Part shown: positions 34,367 through 42,750 of the stretch, piece after piece
Numbering within the stretch: the first letter of the stretch is position 1
How the letters are laid out: each line of letters opens with the position of its first letter
NCBI RefSeq assembly: GCF_001854805.1
Contig: NZ_MBLO01000036.1
Coordinates: 192,534 to 256,533 of the forward strand
Source: Pseudofrankia coriaricola
GTDB lineage: Bacteria > Actinomycetota > Actinomycetes > Frankiales > Frankiaceae
Reading direction: 5' to 3'
Length of the DNA stretch: 64,000 nt
Made by a program: the position numbers and the translations under genes
The notes under the pieces: generated by a model
What the model saw: only the letters and a program-made list of their open reading frames with translations
What the model was told of the DNA's origin: nothing
The model's database searches: none

Positions 34367-35506
34367 TCACAGGCCGAGGTCCTTGGCGATGATGGTCTTC
34401 ATGATCTCGCTGGAGCCGCCGTAGATGCGCCCCACCCGGGCGTCGGCCCAGGCCCGGGCGACCGGGTACTCGGTCATGTAGCCGTAGCCGCCGAACAGCT
34501 GCAGGCAGGCGTCGGTGACGCGGCCCTGCATCTCGGTGACGAACAGCTTGACCTTAGCCGCGTCCGTCGGGGTGAGCTCGCCCGCGTCGAGCGCGGTCAG
34601 TGCCCGGTCGAGCATCGCCCAGCCGGCCTCGACCTCGGTCGCGCAGCCGGCCAGGACGAACTTGGTGTTCTGGAAGTGGCCGATCGTCTTGCCGAACGCC
34701 TTGCGGCCGTTCACGTAGTCGACGGTCTGCTGGACGACGGACGCGGCCGAGGCCTGCGCGTTGACGGAGATCGACATCCGCTCCTGCGGCAGGTGGGAGG
34801 TCAGGTAGGTGAACCCCTGGCCCGCCTCCCCCAGCAGGTTGGCCGCAGGCACCCGGACGTCGTCGAAGAAGATCTCGCAGGCCTCCTGGATGTGCAGGCC
34901 GATCTTCTTCATCTTCCCGCCCCGGGAGACGCCCGGCGTCTTCGCGTCGATGACGAGCAGCGACAGGCCGGCGTGCCGCTGGGCCGGGTCGGTCTTCACC
35001 GCGGTCAGGAAGACGTCGGCGTTCAGGCCGCCGGTGATGAACGTCTTCGAGCCGTTCACCACGTACTCGTCGCCCTCGAGGCGGGCACTCGCCGACAGGC
35101 CCGCGAGGTCGGAGCCCGCCCCCGGCTCGGTGAGGGCCAGCGCGCAGACCAGCTCGCCGCCGGCCAGGCCAGGCAGCCAGCGAGACCGCTGCTCCTCGTT
35201 CGCGTGGTCGACGAAGTACGGCACGCTGATGTCGCAGTGGATGCGCAGCGGGCCGAGGCCCAGGCCCAGGCGGCCGGCCTCCTCGGCGACGACCGCGTTG
35301 AACAGGTACGAGGCGCCGCCGCCGCCGTACTCCTCCGGGATGCCCAGCCCCAGGATGCCGAGGTCGCCGCACTTGTTGTAGAAGTCGCGCGGCGGCATGC
35401 CGCGCTCCTCCCACTCGTCGAAGTGGGCGACCACCTCCTTCTCGAAGAAGGTCCGGACCGCCGCTCGGAATGCCTCGTGCTCAGGTCCGTAGACCGTGCG
35501 TCGCAC
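34367..35506 (-). CDS. Acyl-CoA dehydrogenase, long-chain-like
   Basis: 379 aa, GTG start 6 bp after the stop of the hydratase gene. A full canonical ACAD: LTEPGAGSDLAGL, SKTFITGGLNADVFL, IFFDDVRVPAANLLGE, GRKAFGKTIGHFQNTKFVLA, and QLFGGYGYMTEYPVARAWADAR with IYGGSSEIMKTIIAKDLGL. The IYGGSSEIMK ending matches long-chain (LCAD) type enzymes, in which the catalytic Glu lies earlier; the TEVEAGWAML segment is the probable site. Last gene of a four-gene minus-strand operon (38345 to 34367). Confidence 0.93.
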   Translation of the reverse strand: MRRTVYGPEHEAFRAAVRTFFEKEVVAHFDEWEERGMPPRDFYNKCGDLGILGLGIPEEYGGGGASYLFNAVVAEEAGRLGLGLGPLRIHCDISVPYFVDHANEEQRSRWLPGLAGGELVCALALTEPGAGSDLAGLSASARLEGDEYVVNGSKTFITGGLNADVFLTAVKTDPAQRHAGLSLLVIDAKTPGVSRGGKMKKIGLHIQEACEIFFDDVRVPAANLLGEAGQGFTYLTSHLPQERMSISVNAQASAASVVQQTVDYVNGRKAFGKTIGHFQNTKFVLAGCATEVEAGWAMLDRALTALDAGELTPTDAAKVKLFVTEMQGRVTDACLQLFGGYGYMTEYPVARAWADARVGRIYGGSSEIMKTIIAKDLGL

Positions 35507-35512
35507 CGGTCG

Positions 35513-36292
35513 TCACCCCTTGTTCGCGTTGAGCTTTTCGACGATGGCGGCGAAGTCTGGCGTCTTGAACGACTGCTCCTCGGCGTTCGTCGCGTAGTCG
35601 AGGCTCGCCATCACCGCCCGTTCCAGGTGGATGTTCAGCAGCCGCTTCGTCGACTCGACAGCCTGGCGGGGCAGGCCGGCGATCTTCTTCGCACACTCGA
35701 GGGCCTCGCCGAACGGGTCGGCGACGATGTGGTTCGCCAGACCCATCTGCAGTGCCCGCTCGGCGGGGATCTTCGCGCCGGTGAGCGCGTACTCCTTCGC
35801 CCAGTGCAGGCTCGTGTGCAGCGGCCAGGTGAGCGGGCCGCCGTCGGCCGCCACCAGGCCGACCTGCACGTGCGGGTCGAGCAGGTACGCCCGCTCGGCC
35901 AGGTAGACGATGTCGGACAGCGCCACCAGGCTGCAGCCGAGGCCGGCCGCCGGCCCGTTGACCGCGGCGACGACCGGCACCCGGCAGCGCGCCATGCCGA
36001 GCACGAGCTCCCGGCCGTGCATGATCGTCAGCCGCTGCAGATCGGGGTCATCCCTCAGTCGCTTCAGGTAGGCGAAGTCACCGCCGGCCGAGAACGCCCG
36101 CCCGGCGCCCGTGATCACCGCGGCCCTGGCCTCCAGGTCCTCCGACAGCAACGTCCACACCTTGGCGAGGCCGAGGTGCAGCTCGTGGTTCACCGCGTTG
36201 AGGTTGTCCGGCCGGTTCAGCGTGATGATCCGGATCGGGCCGTCGGCCCGGACCTGGATCTCGTCCGGCAGGTCGTACAGGTTGTCCGACAT
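35513..36292 (-). CDS. Enoyl-CoA hydratase/isomerase
   Basis: 259 aa. Crotonase fold: TLNRPDNLNAVNHELHLGL, oxyanion segment AGRAFSAGGDFAYL, AAVNGPAAGLGCSLVALSDIVYLAERA, QVGLVAADGGPLTWPL and the C-terminal helices. The usual Glu of the GLxPxxG region is replaced by the LVAADGG motif seen in hydratase-related isomerases. It sits between ACAD genes in the operon and would add water across, or shift, the double bond they create. Confidence 0.9.
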   Translation of the reverse strand: MSDNLYDLPDEIQVRADGPIRIITLNRPDNLNAVNHELHLGLAKVWTLLSEDLEARAAVITGAGRAFSAGGDFAYLKRLRDDPDLQRLTIMHGRELVLGMARCRVPVVAAVNGPAAGLGCSLVALSDIVYLAERAYLLDPHVQVGLVAADGGPLTWPLHTSLHWAKEYALTGAKIPAERALQMGLANHIVADPFGEALECAKKIAGLPRQAVESTKRLLNIHLERAVMASLDYATNAEEQSFKTPDFAAIVEKLNANKG

Positions 36293-36316
36293 CGTTGTCC
36301 GTCCCTTCCGGCCAGG

Positions 36317-37417
36317 TCAGCTCGTCGGCAGGCCGAGGATGCGGCCTGCGATGATGTTCTTCTGGATCTGGGACGTGCCGCCCATGACGCTCTGCGCCCG
36401 GCTGTACAGATAGGCCTCGAGGTTCTCCCGGTCCCTGGTGCCGGTGACGGCCAGCGCCGCGTGGCCCACGGACTGCTCGACCCAGGTCATGAGCAGCTTG
36501 TCCAGCGAGCCGTCCGAGGTGTGCGTGACGCCGTCGAGCTGCTCGGACAGCCGCCGGCGCACGTGCAGCCGCAGCATCTCGGCCTGCACCGCCGCCCAGC
36601 GCAGGTCGTCGGGCACCTTCCCGCCGGCGGCGTCGGCCGTCTGCGCGAGCGAGCGGACGAGCTTGCCGTAGCGGGCGGAGAAGCCCAGCGTCGACGGCTC
36701 GCGCTCGTGACCGACGACGGTCATCGCGAGCTTCCAGCCGTCGCCGGGCTTGCCGACCATGTTGGCGGCCGGCACCCGGGCGCCGTCGAAGACGACCTGG
36801 CCGAACTCGGCCGACACCCCGTTGATCATCTTCAGGGGCCGCTGCTCGACGCCCGGCTGGTGCATCGAGACGATGAAGCCGGAGACGCCCTTGTGCCGGG
36901 GCACGTCCGGGTCGGTGCGGGCGAGCACCAGGCACAGGTCGGCGACGTCGGAGTAGCTCGTCCAGATCTTGTGGCCGTGGATGACGTACTCGTCACCGTC
37001 GAGCTCGGCCCGGGTGGTCAGCGAGGCGAGGTCGGAGCCGGCGCCCGGCTCGCTGAAGCCCTGGCACCACCGCTCGGTCCCGTTGATCATTCCGGGCAGG
37101 AAGCGCTGCTGCACCTCCTCGCTGGCGTGCCGGCCGAGGCCGTGCGCCAGGTAGCCAAGGCTCGGCCGCGGCGGGGCGCCGGCGATGGCCAGCTCCTCGT
37201 CGAGGATGACGTCGTAGACCGGCGCCAGGTCGTGCCCGCCGAACCGCTTCGGCCAGGACAGGCCGAAGAAGCCGCCCTCGTAGAGGGCGGTGTGCCACCG
37301 CCCGGCCTGGTGCCAGTAGTCGTCGCCGGACGCCTTGAACTCACCGGCGTGCTCGGCCAGCCATGCCCGCAGCCGCGCGCGGAACGCGGCCTCTTCCGGG
37401 GAGTCACGAAAGTCCAA
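36317..37417 (-). CDS. Acyl-CoA dehydrogenase, canonical partner subunit
   Basis: 366 aa. A TTG at 37417 is chosen: GAGGAG lies 7 nt upstream within the end of the previous gene, giving a 14-bp overlap. Motifs: FSEPGAGSDLASLTTRAEL, HKIWTSYSDVADLC, VVFDGARVPAANMVGK, VMGGTSQIQKNIIAGRILGLPTS. The catalytic YEGT position reads MGGT. It follows the short subunit gene directly, giving another short-plus-canonical ACAD pair. Confidence 0.9.
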   Translation of the reverse strand: MDFRDSPEEAAFRARLRAWLAEHAGEFKASGDDYWHQAGRWHTALYEGGFFGLSWPKRFGGHDLAPVYDVILDEELAIAGAPPRPSLGYLAHGLGRHASEEVQQRFLPGMINGTERWCQGFSEPGAGSDLASLTTRAELDGDEYVIHGHKIWTSYSDVADLCLVLARTDPDVPRHKGVSGFIVSMHQPGVEQRPLKMINGVSAEFGQVVFDGARVPAANMVGKPGDGWKLAMTVVGHEREPSTLGFSARYGKLVRSLAQTADAAGGKVPDDLRWAAVQAEMLRLHVRRRLSEQLDGVTHTSDGSLDKLLMTWVEQSVGHAALAVTGTRDRENLEAYLYSRAQSVMGGTSQIQKNIIAGRILGLPTS

Positions 37418-38345
37418 GGTCGATCTCCTCAAGACTGGCCGGGAACAGCTCCGCGGACGTCAGCACGCGCCGCAGGAAGACGTGCGCGAGGCACTCCCAG
37501 GTGTTGCCGATGCCGCCGTGCACCTGGATCGAGGTCTCGCAGATGGTGCGGGCGGCGCGCTCGGTGTAGACCTTCGCGACCAGCGCGGCCTGGACCGCCT
37601 CGACAGCCGACAGCTCGTCGACCGCCCACGCGGCGTGCCGCAGCACACTCACCGACCCCTCGACGAGGGCGAGCGCCTCGGCGAGCAGGTGGGCGATCGC
37701 CTGGTACGAGCCGATGGCGTGGCCGTACTGCTGGCGCACCTTGGCGTACTCGACGGCGAGGGCCTGCCCGCCGCGGGCGGCGCCCAGCATGTCGGCCGCG
37801 GTCGCGACGAGCGCGAGCGCGTGCCACCGCAGCGCTGCCTCGGCGTCGAGCTCGCCGACCGCCGTGAGCGGGCCGGCGACCTCGCCGGTGAGCCTGGTCA
37901 GGTCGACGCCCTCGACGGTCACCCCGACGCCGCCGGCGAGCACCTGGGTGCCCTCGAGCGCGAGCAGGCCGCGCAGGCCCTTGGCGTCGACGGCGATGCC
38001 GTCGACCGCGACCGTGGCCGCGCCGGCCGCCGCCGTCTCGAGGCCCTCGGGCGCGGGCTCACCCGCCGCGGTGAGCCGCGCGTACAGGTCGTCGGCCAGC
38101 ACCGGGCCGACGAACGGCACGTCGATCAGGCCGCGGGCGAACTCCTCGGCGACCAGGGCGACCTCGACACCGGAGGCGCCGTCGGACCGCAGGGTCCGCC
38201 AGCCGGTCGCGGCGATCGCCTTCTCCAGCCGCGCCGCCCGGTCGTCGTCGGCCAGGTCGAGCACGGACCCGGGGCCGAGATCATCCGCGAGCCGGGCGGC
38301 CGCGTCCCGCAGCTCGCGCTGCTCAGTCGTCAGACGAACGTCCAT
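37404..38345 (-). CDS. Acyl-CoA dehydrogenase family protein, short partner subunit
   Basis: 313 aa; ATG at 38345 with AAGGAG 4 nt upstream, so the much longer upstream frame (into the repeat cluster) is rejected. Reduced N-terminal and beta domains; clear C-terminal domain (VRQQYGHAIGSYQAIAHLLAE, ETSIQVHGGIGNTWECLAHVFLRR). Overlaps its canonical partner. First gene of the four-gene operon; the repeat cluster lies directly upstream, between it and the CoA ligase gene. Confidence 0.88.
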   Translation of the reverse strand: MDVRLTTEQRELRDAAARLADDLGPGSVLDLADDDRAARLEKAIAATGWRTLRSDGASGVEVALVAEEFARGLIDVPFVGPVLADDLYARLTAAGEPAPEGLETAAAGAATVAVDGIAVDAKGLRGLLALEGTQVLAGGVGVTVEGVDLTRLTGEVAGPLTAVGELDAEAALRWHALALVATAADMLGAARGGQALAVEYAKVRQQYGHAIGSYQAIAHLLAEALALVEGSVSVLRHAAWAVDELSAVEAVQAALVAKVYTERAARTICETSIQVHGGIGNTWECLAHVFLRRVLTSAELFPASLEEIDLGLS

Positions 38346-38364
38346 ACTGCTCCTTGTTTCTGGT

Positions 38365-38760
38365 TCGCTCCGTCCGGGCGCCGCGCTCCGGCCCCCTCCT
38401 CGCTTCGCTCGGAGGGGACCTCCGCGCGGCGTCCTCCTCCGCTCACGTGCCCTCCGGCGACCTCCGCTGCGGCCCAACCACGTCGCTTCGCTCGTGGCTG
38501 GGCCTCCGCGGAGGCACGCCTCCGGGCCAGGACGGTCGCCTGCCGCTGCACCTCACCAATCCGAGCTGGCCCACATGTCGAGACACGTCGCTTCGCTCGT
38601 GGACGGGCCTCCGCGGAGGCACGCCTCCAGGCCAGCCCGGTTGCGGAGCGCTTCAACGTTGCGAGCGGTGTAAGCGTTTGCGGGGGGCCACTTCGCTTCG
38701 CTCGTGGCCGGCGCCTCCGGGCCAGGACAGTTGCGCAGCGCTTGAACGTCATGGACGGAG
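38365..38760. repeat. Cluster of TCGCTTCGCTC-loop hairpins and CCTCCGCGGAGG palindromes
   Basis: Four hairpins share the loop TCGCTTCGCTC but have different, still complementary arms: CCCCTCC/GGAGGGG (38393-38417), CCACG/CGTGG (38478-38497), CACG/CGTG (38584-38601) and GGCCAC/GTGGCC (38686-38709). Two units share a further 40 bp containing CCTCCGCGGAGG, and the last two share TTGCG-AGCGCTT-AACGT endings. No convincing protein frame. A related unit occurs at 46865 within a CoA ligase gene. Confidence 0.75.
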
Positions 38761-38772
38761 CCGGGCCTGCGG

Positions 38773-40302
38773 TCATCCGGCACCCCGAAGCGACTCCGGC
38801 GCGAGCGCCGTGTCGCGCAGGACGCGGCGCAGCACCTTGCCGGAGGGCAGCCGCGGGATCTCGGCGACGAACACCACCTGGCGCGGCCACTTGTAGGACG
38901 CGAGCCGCGTACCGACCAGAGTGAGCAGCTCCGCGGCCAACGCGTCGTCGGACGTGACGGCCCACACGTCCGCCGCCTGCCCGGGCGGGGCGGTAACGGG
39001 GGCCGAGGCGGGGGCCGTACGGGTGACGGCGGCGACGATCACCTCGCCGGACGCCGCGTCCGGCACGCCGAACACGGCGCAGTCGGCGACCGCCGGGTGG
39101 CCGTGCAGCACCGCCTCGACCTCGGCGGGCGCGACCTGGAAGCCGCGCACTTTGATCATTTCCTTGCGCCGGTCGGTGAGCCGCACCCAGCCGTCGTCGT
39201 CGATGGTGCCGACGTCGCCGGTGCGGTACCAGCCGTCGTCGAAGGCCTCCGCGTTGGCGTCTTCTGGGAGGTAGCCGGCCATCAGCGACGGCGAGCGGGC
39301 CTGGATCTCGCCGGTCTCCCCCGGGCCGAGCGGCTTGCCGGTCTCCAGGTCGACGACCCGGAGGTCCACGCCCGGTGCGGCCTTCCCGACGCTGTCCAGC
39401 CGCGCGCCCTCGAGCGGGTTGCAGGCGAGGACAGGCAGCTCGCTCGCGCCGTAGGCAGGGAGCCACCGCACCCCGGCCCGGCGGGTGACGGTCTCTGCGA
39501 CGCTTGCCGTGACGGGTGTCGCGCCCCACATGATGAAGCGCAGCGACGAGAGGTCGAACGACTCCAGGTCCGGGTGTGAGGCCATCGCGAGCGCGATCGG
39601 GGCGACCGCCATCTCGATGGTGATCCGGTCGTCCTGGATCGAGCGCAGCAGCGCGTCCAGGCTGAAGCGGCGGTGCAGCCGCATCCAGGCCCCAGTCTCG
39701 AGCGCGGTGACGATGTTGAGGATGCCGAGGATGTGCGACGGCGGGGTCGCGACCTGGATACGGTCCGCCGCCGTCATCCCGAGCACGTCGCGCCAGTGGC
39801 CGACGGCGGCGGCGAACGAGCCGTGGGTGTGCCGCACGGCCTTCGGGAGCCCGGTCGTGCCGGAGCTGAACACGAACAGCGCGTCCGCGGCGGGGTCGGG
39901 AGCCGCCGCCTCGCCGGGAGCGGATGCCTCGGCGGGGGCCGGTCGCTCGCCGGGAGCGGCGACCGGGGTGGGCTCGGTAAGCTCGACGAGCTCGTCCAGG
40001 TGGAGCATCGGCATCAGTTCGGCGAGCACCGGGTGGTCACCGATGGCGTGTGCCGGCTGGCTGACAGCCAGGGCGTGCTCGACGTCGCCGCGTTTCCACG
40101 CGGGGCTGAGCAGCACGACGGAAGCACCTAGCCGCCAGATGGCCCGTACAGCGATGATGAATTCTGGACGGGTCGACGACATCAGCGCCACGCGGTCACC
40201 GGCACGGACCCTACCGCCAGCGAGCCGATCGGCTAACCCGCTGGTCAGGGCGTCCAGCCGGGCTTGGCTGTACTCCTGCTCCTCGAAGACGAGGACCACC
40301 AT
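38773..40302 (-). CDS. AMP-forming acyl-CoA synthetase/ligase
   Basis: 509 aa; ATG at 40302 with GGGAG 7 nt upstream. The N-terminal part is slightly short for the family (starts MVVLVFEEQEYSQARLDA). ANL motifs: FVFSSGTTGLPKAVRHTH (P-loop), YGASELPVLACN, YRTGDVGTIDDDGWVRLTDRRKEMIKVRG, and Lys in PRLPSGKVLRRVL. An Ala/Pro/Glu-rich insert (about residues 120-140) precedes the P-loop. It activates a carboxylic acid to its CoA ester. Divergent from the reductase gene, with operator B2 between. Confidence 0.9.
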   Translation of the reverse strand: MVVLVFEEQEYSQARLDALTSGLADRLAGGRVRAGDRVALMSSTRPEFIIAVRAIWRLGASVVLLSPAWKRGDVEHALAVSQPAHAIGDHPVLAELMPMLHLDELVELTEPTPVAAPGERPAPAEASAPGEAAAPDPAADALFVFSSGTTGLPKAVRHTHGSFAAAVGHWRDVLGMTAADRIQVATPPSHILGILNIVTALETGAWMRLHRRFSLDALLRSIQDDRITIEMAVAPIALAMASHPDLESFDLSSLRFIMWGATPVTASVAETVTRRAGVRWLPAYGASELPVLACNPLEGARLDSVGKAAPGVDLRVVDLETGKPLGPGETGEIQARSPSLMAGYLPEDANAEAFDDGWYRTGDVGTIDDDGWVRLTDRRKEMIKVRGFQVAPAEVEAVLHGHPAVADCAVFGVPDAASGEVIVAAVTRTAPASAPVTAPPGQAADVWAVTSDDALAAELLTLVGTRLASYKWPRQVVFVAEIPRLPSGKVLRRVLRDTALAPESLRGAG

Positions 40303-40332
40303 GGAGAGGCTCCCGTCTCGTCGGTGGAAACT

Positions 40333-40362
40333 GTATTCTCGTCTAGTTAGAACCTTAATACC
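40333..40362. promoter_or_regulatory. Divergent promoter/operator element, site B2
   Basis: Contains TTCTCGTCTAGTTAGAA (40336-40352; imperfect palindrome) framed by GTAT at the left and ATAC at the right (TTAATACC). It matches the element at 47446-47475 in 20 of 30 positions. TTAATA may be the -10 box of the plus-strand reductase gene, 15 bp before its ATG. Confidence 0.55.
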
Positions 40363-40377
40363 AGAGGATGTCGTCAC

Positions 40378-41415
40378 ATGCCGAGACCTCCGCTGTTCCA
40401 GCGTGCGACCGTCACCCGGGTGATCGAGGAGACGGCCGACGCGCGGACGTTCGCGCTCGCCCCGGTCGCGGGGCCGTGGGAGTACCGCGCCGGCCAGTTC
40501 TGCACCTTCAAGGTCACGATCGACGGCCAGGAAGTGCTGCGCAGCTACTCCATGTCGAGCGCGCCGGAGACAGACGGCGAGCTCGCGGTGACCGTCAAGC
40601 GAGTCCCCGCCGGCCGGGTGTCGAACTGGATGATCGACAACCTGGCCAAGGGCGACGAGGTCGAGCTGACGAGGCCGCACGGCGTCTTCTGCCTTCGCGA
40701 GACCGACGCGCCGCTGATCGGTTTCTGCGGCGGCAGCGGGATCACCCCGGTCATCTCCCTGGCCAAGAGCGCGCTCGCCACGACGAACCGCCGGGTCCGG
40801 CTCCTGTGCGCCGACCGTGACCAGCCTGCGGCGATCTTCTGGCAGGCGCTGGCCGACCTGGCCGAGCGGTACCCGGGCCGGCTGTCGGTCACCCGTCACC
40901 TGGACGTCGAGAAGGGCTTCCTGGACGCGGACGCGGTCCGCGTCTTCCTCGGCGAGGACACCGGCGCCGACGTCTACATCTGCGGCCCGACGCCGTTCAT
41001 GGACCTGGTCGAGGCCGCCATCCCCGTGGCAGGGAAGATCTTCATCGAACGGTTCGGCGTGACGGCCCCGCTGCCTCCGGAGGAGGACGAGGCCATCGGC
41101 ACCGGGGCCGAGGGCTCCGGCTCGGCGGCCAGCCAGGTCCTCGAGGGCACGGTGACGATCATCCTGGGCCGCAAGAAGGTGACGGTTCCCCGCCGGCCCG
41201 GCGAGACGTTCCTGGAGAGCGCGCGCCGCGGCGGGCTCACCCCGCCGTTCTCCTGCGAGTCCGGCACCTGCGCGACCTGCATGGCCCACGTCGAGGAGGG
41301 CGAGGTCTCGATGCGGGTGAACGACGCGCTGACCGACGACGAGGTCGCCGACGGCTACGTGCTCACCTGCCAGGGCCTCCCCGAGTCGGACAAGGTCGTC
41401 GTCAAGTACGAGTAA
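40378..41415 (+). CDS. Ferredoxin reductase-type oxygenase reductase (KshB/PaaE-like)
   Basis: 345 aa. Order: FAD domain (WEYRAGQFCTFKV, RSYSMSS), NAD domain (GFCGGSGITPVISL, VYICGPTPFMD), an Ala/Gly/Glu linker, and a C-terminal plant-type 2Fe-2S domain with cysteines in CESGTCATCMAHVEEGEV and TCQG. This is the layout of electron donors for ring-hydroxylating oxygenases (KshB, HmpX, PaaE). No oxygenase component is in the window, so its partner is elsewhere. The ligase and CoA-transferase neighbours favour steroid or aromatic catabolism. Confidence 0.9.
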   Translation: MPRPPLFQRATVTRVIEETADARTFALAPVAGPWEYRAGQFCTFKVTIDGQEVLRSYSMSSAPETDGELAVTVKRVPAGRVSNWMIDNLAKGDEVELTRPHGVFCLRETDAPLIGFCGGSGITPVISLAKSALATTNRRVRLLCADRDQPAAIFWQALADLAERYPGRLSVTRHLDVEKGFLDADAVRVFLGEDTGADVYICGPTPFMDLVEAAIPVAGKIFIERFGVTAPLPPEEDEAIGTGAEGSGSAASQVLEGTVTIILGRKKVTVPRRPGETFLESARRGGLTPPFSCESGTCATCMAHVEEGEVSMRVNDALTDDEVADGYVLTCQGLPESDKVVVKYE

Positions 41416-41425
41416 CGCGGTCGGT

Positions 41426-42523
41426 TCAGGCGCGGCCGTGCTCGCCGAGAGCTGGGGGCGGGCCGTAGGCCGGTTCGTAGCCGTCGACACGGATAGGGCT
41501 GCCGATCAGACGGAAGCCGCCGCCCGCGTCGACGACGGCCTCGGGGGCCTCGGCCAGGGCGTCGGGCAGGGAGCGGACCGCGGCGATCGGGATGCCCTGG
41601 GGACGCAGCCGCGCCTCCCAGCCGCGCGCTGTGTCCGCCGCCAGTGCCTTGATGACGATCGCCACCACCTCCTCGCGGCTCGCGGCCCGGTCGGCCATCG
41701 TCGGGAAGGCCGCGACCTCCTCCGGGGGGATCCCGGCCTCCGTCACGAACGTCCGCCAGGAGCGGTCGTGCGTCAGGAACATGGCGATGAAACCGTCCGC
41801 GGTCGGGAACAGCTGCGCCGGCACGTAGTACGAGTGCGCTCCGAACGGGTGGCGCACCGGCTCGGTGCCGTCGTTTAGGTACGCCGACGCCTTGTAGTTG
41901 AGCTGGGAGAGCATGACGTCGCGCAGCGACACCTCGACCTGCCCGCCCCGGCCGGAGACGATCTGGGCGAGCAGGCCCAGCGCGGCGGTCAGGCCCGCGG
42001 AGTTGTCCGCCGCCGTGTAGCCGGGCAGCGTCGGCGGGCCGTCCGGTTCACCGGTGAGCGCCGCGACGCCGGTGGCCGCCTGGATGATGTAGTCGAACGC
42101 CGGGTCGTCGCCGGCGCGCAGGCCGTAGCCGGTGATCGCGACGCAGACGAGCTTCTCGTTGTACTGCCTGAGCGCCTCGTAGGTCAGCCCGAGCTTGCGG
42201 ATCGCGGACGGCCGCTGGTTGACGATCAGCGCGTGCGCGCCCGCGGTCAGCTCGTGCAGCCGGTCCTGGCCTTCCCGCGTGGTCAGGTCGGCGACGACGC
42301 TGCGCTTGCCGCGGTTGAGGCTGGCGAAGTAGGCCTCGCCGACCTGCCGCGACATGTCGCCCGTCGGCGGCTCGATCTTGATGACCTCGGCACCGAGGTC
42401 CGACAGCAGCATCGAGGCGTACGGGCCGGCCAGGATGTGGCCGGCCTCGAGAATCCTGATTCCCGCCAGCGGCCCCTGACCCGCGGCGGAACCGGTCAGG
42501 GCATCCCGAACTCGCTCCGTCAC
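41426..42523 (-). CDS. CaiB/BaiF family III CoA-transferase
   Basis: 365 aa; GTG at 42523 with GGAGGGAG upstream. Family motifs: GIRILEAGHILAGPYASMLLSDLGAEVIKIEPP, SLNRGKRSVVADL, NQRPSAIRKLGL and PAFDYIIQAATG with the expected catalytic Asp, plus a C-terminal HDRSWRTFVTEAG domain. Transfers CoA between carboxylic acids or racemises acyl-CoAs. Converges with the reductase gene (11 bp gap). Confidence 0.9.
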   Translation of the reverse strand: MTERVRDALTGSAAGQGPLAGIRILEAGHILAGPYASMLLSDLGAEVIKIEPPTGDMSRQVGEAYFASLNRGKRSVVADLTTREGQDRLHELTAGAHALIVNQRPSAIRKLGLTYEALRQYNEKLVCVAITGYGLRAGDDPAFDYIIQAATGVAALTGEPDGPPTLPGYTAADNSAGLTAALGLLAQIVSGRGGQVEVSLRDVMLSQLNYKASAYLNDGTEPVRHPFGAHSYYVPAQLFPTADGFIAMFLTHDRSWRTFVTEAGIPPEEVAAFPTMADRAASREEVVAIVIKALAADTARGWEARLRPQGIPIAAVRSLPDALAEAPEAVVDAGGGFRLIGSPIRVDGYEPAYGPPPALGEHGRA

Positions 42524-42697
42524 AGCGCTCCCTCCGTGCGCGGCGCGTGGCACCGTCAAGTGACGGCGCCTGGGCGCAGCGCCCACCCAGCCACCTCGCC
42601 GACCCGCGACACCGGGCCAGACCACCCATCATCATGGGCCTCGAGAACTGGGACCACGTGCGAGGGAGCTCAGCGCCCCGTCCTGATTCCCGAACAA

Positions 42698-42747
42698 CGG
42701 CCGCCGGGCGCGCGAAGGAAGATCATTGTCGCGCACCCTTTGGCCCT
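42698..42747 (-). repeat. Dispersed palindromic repeat, copy 3
   Basis: Core 42706-42738: arms GGGCGCGCGAA and GTCGCGCACCC around GGAAGATCATT; CCTTTGGCCCTC follows. It lies immediately downstream of the LLM gene stop (minus strand), in the same orientation relative to the upstream gene as copy 1. Confidence 0.78.
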
Positions 42748-42750
42748 CTA

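Noticed and set aside
34676-37867. A 1063-codon open frame on the plus strand
   Set aside because: It is antisense to three clear ACAD/hydratase genes and its sequence is Arg/Asp/Val-rich shadow text typical of high-GC DNA.
38346-38477. N-terminal extension of the short ACAD through the repeat cluster
   Set aside because: AAGGAG before ATG 38345 and family similarity starting there fix the start; the extension is Arg/Gly repeat text.
38365-38760. CRISPR array
   Set aside because: Units are unequal in length, the repeats are hairpins with variable arms, spacers are not of constant size, and there are no cas genes.
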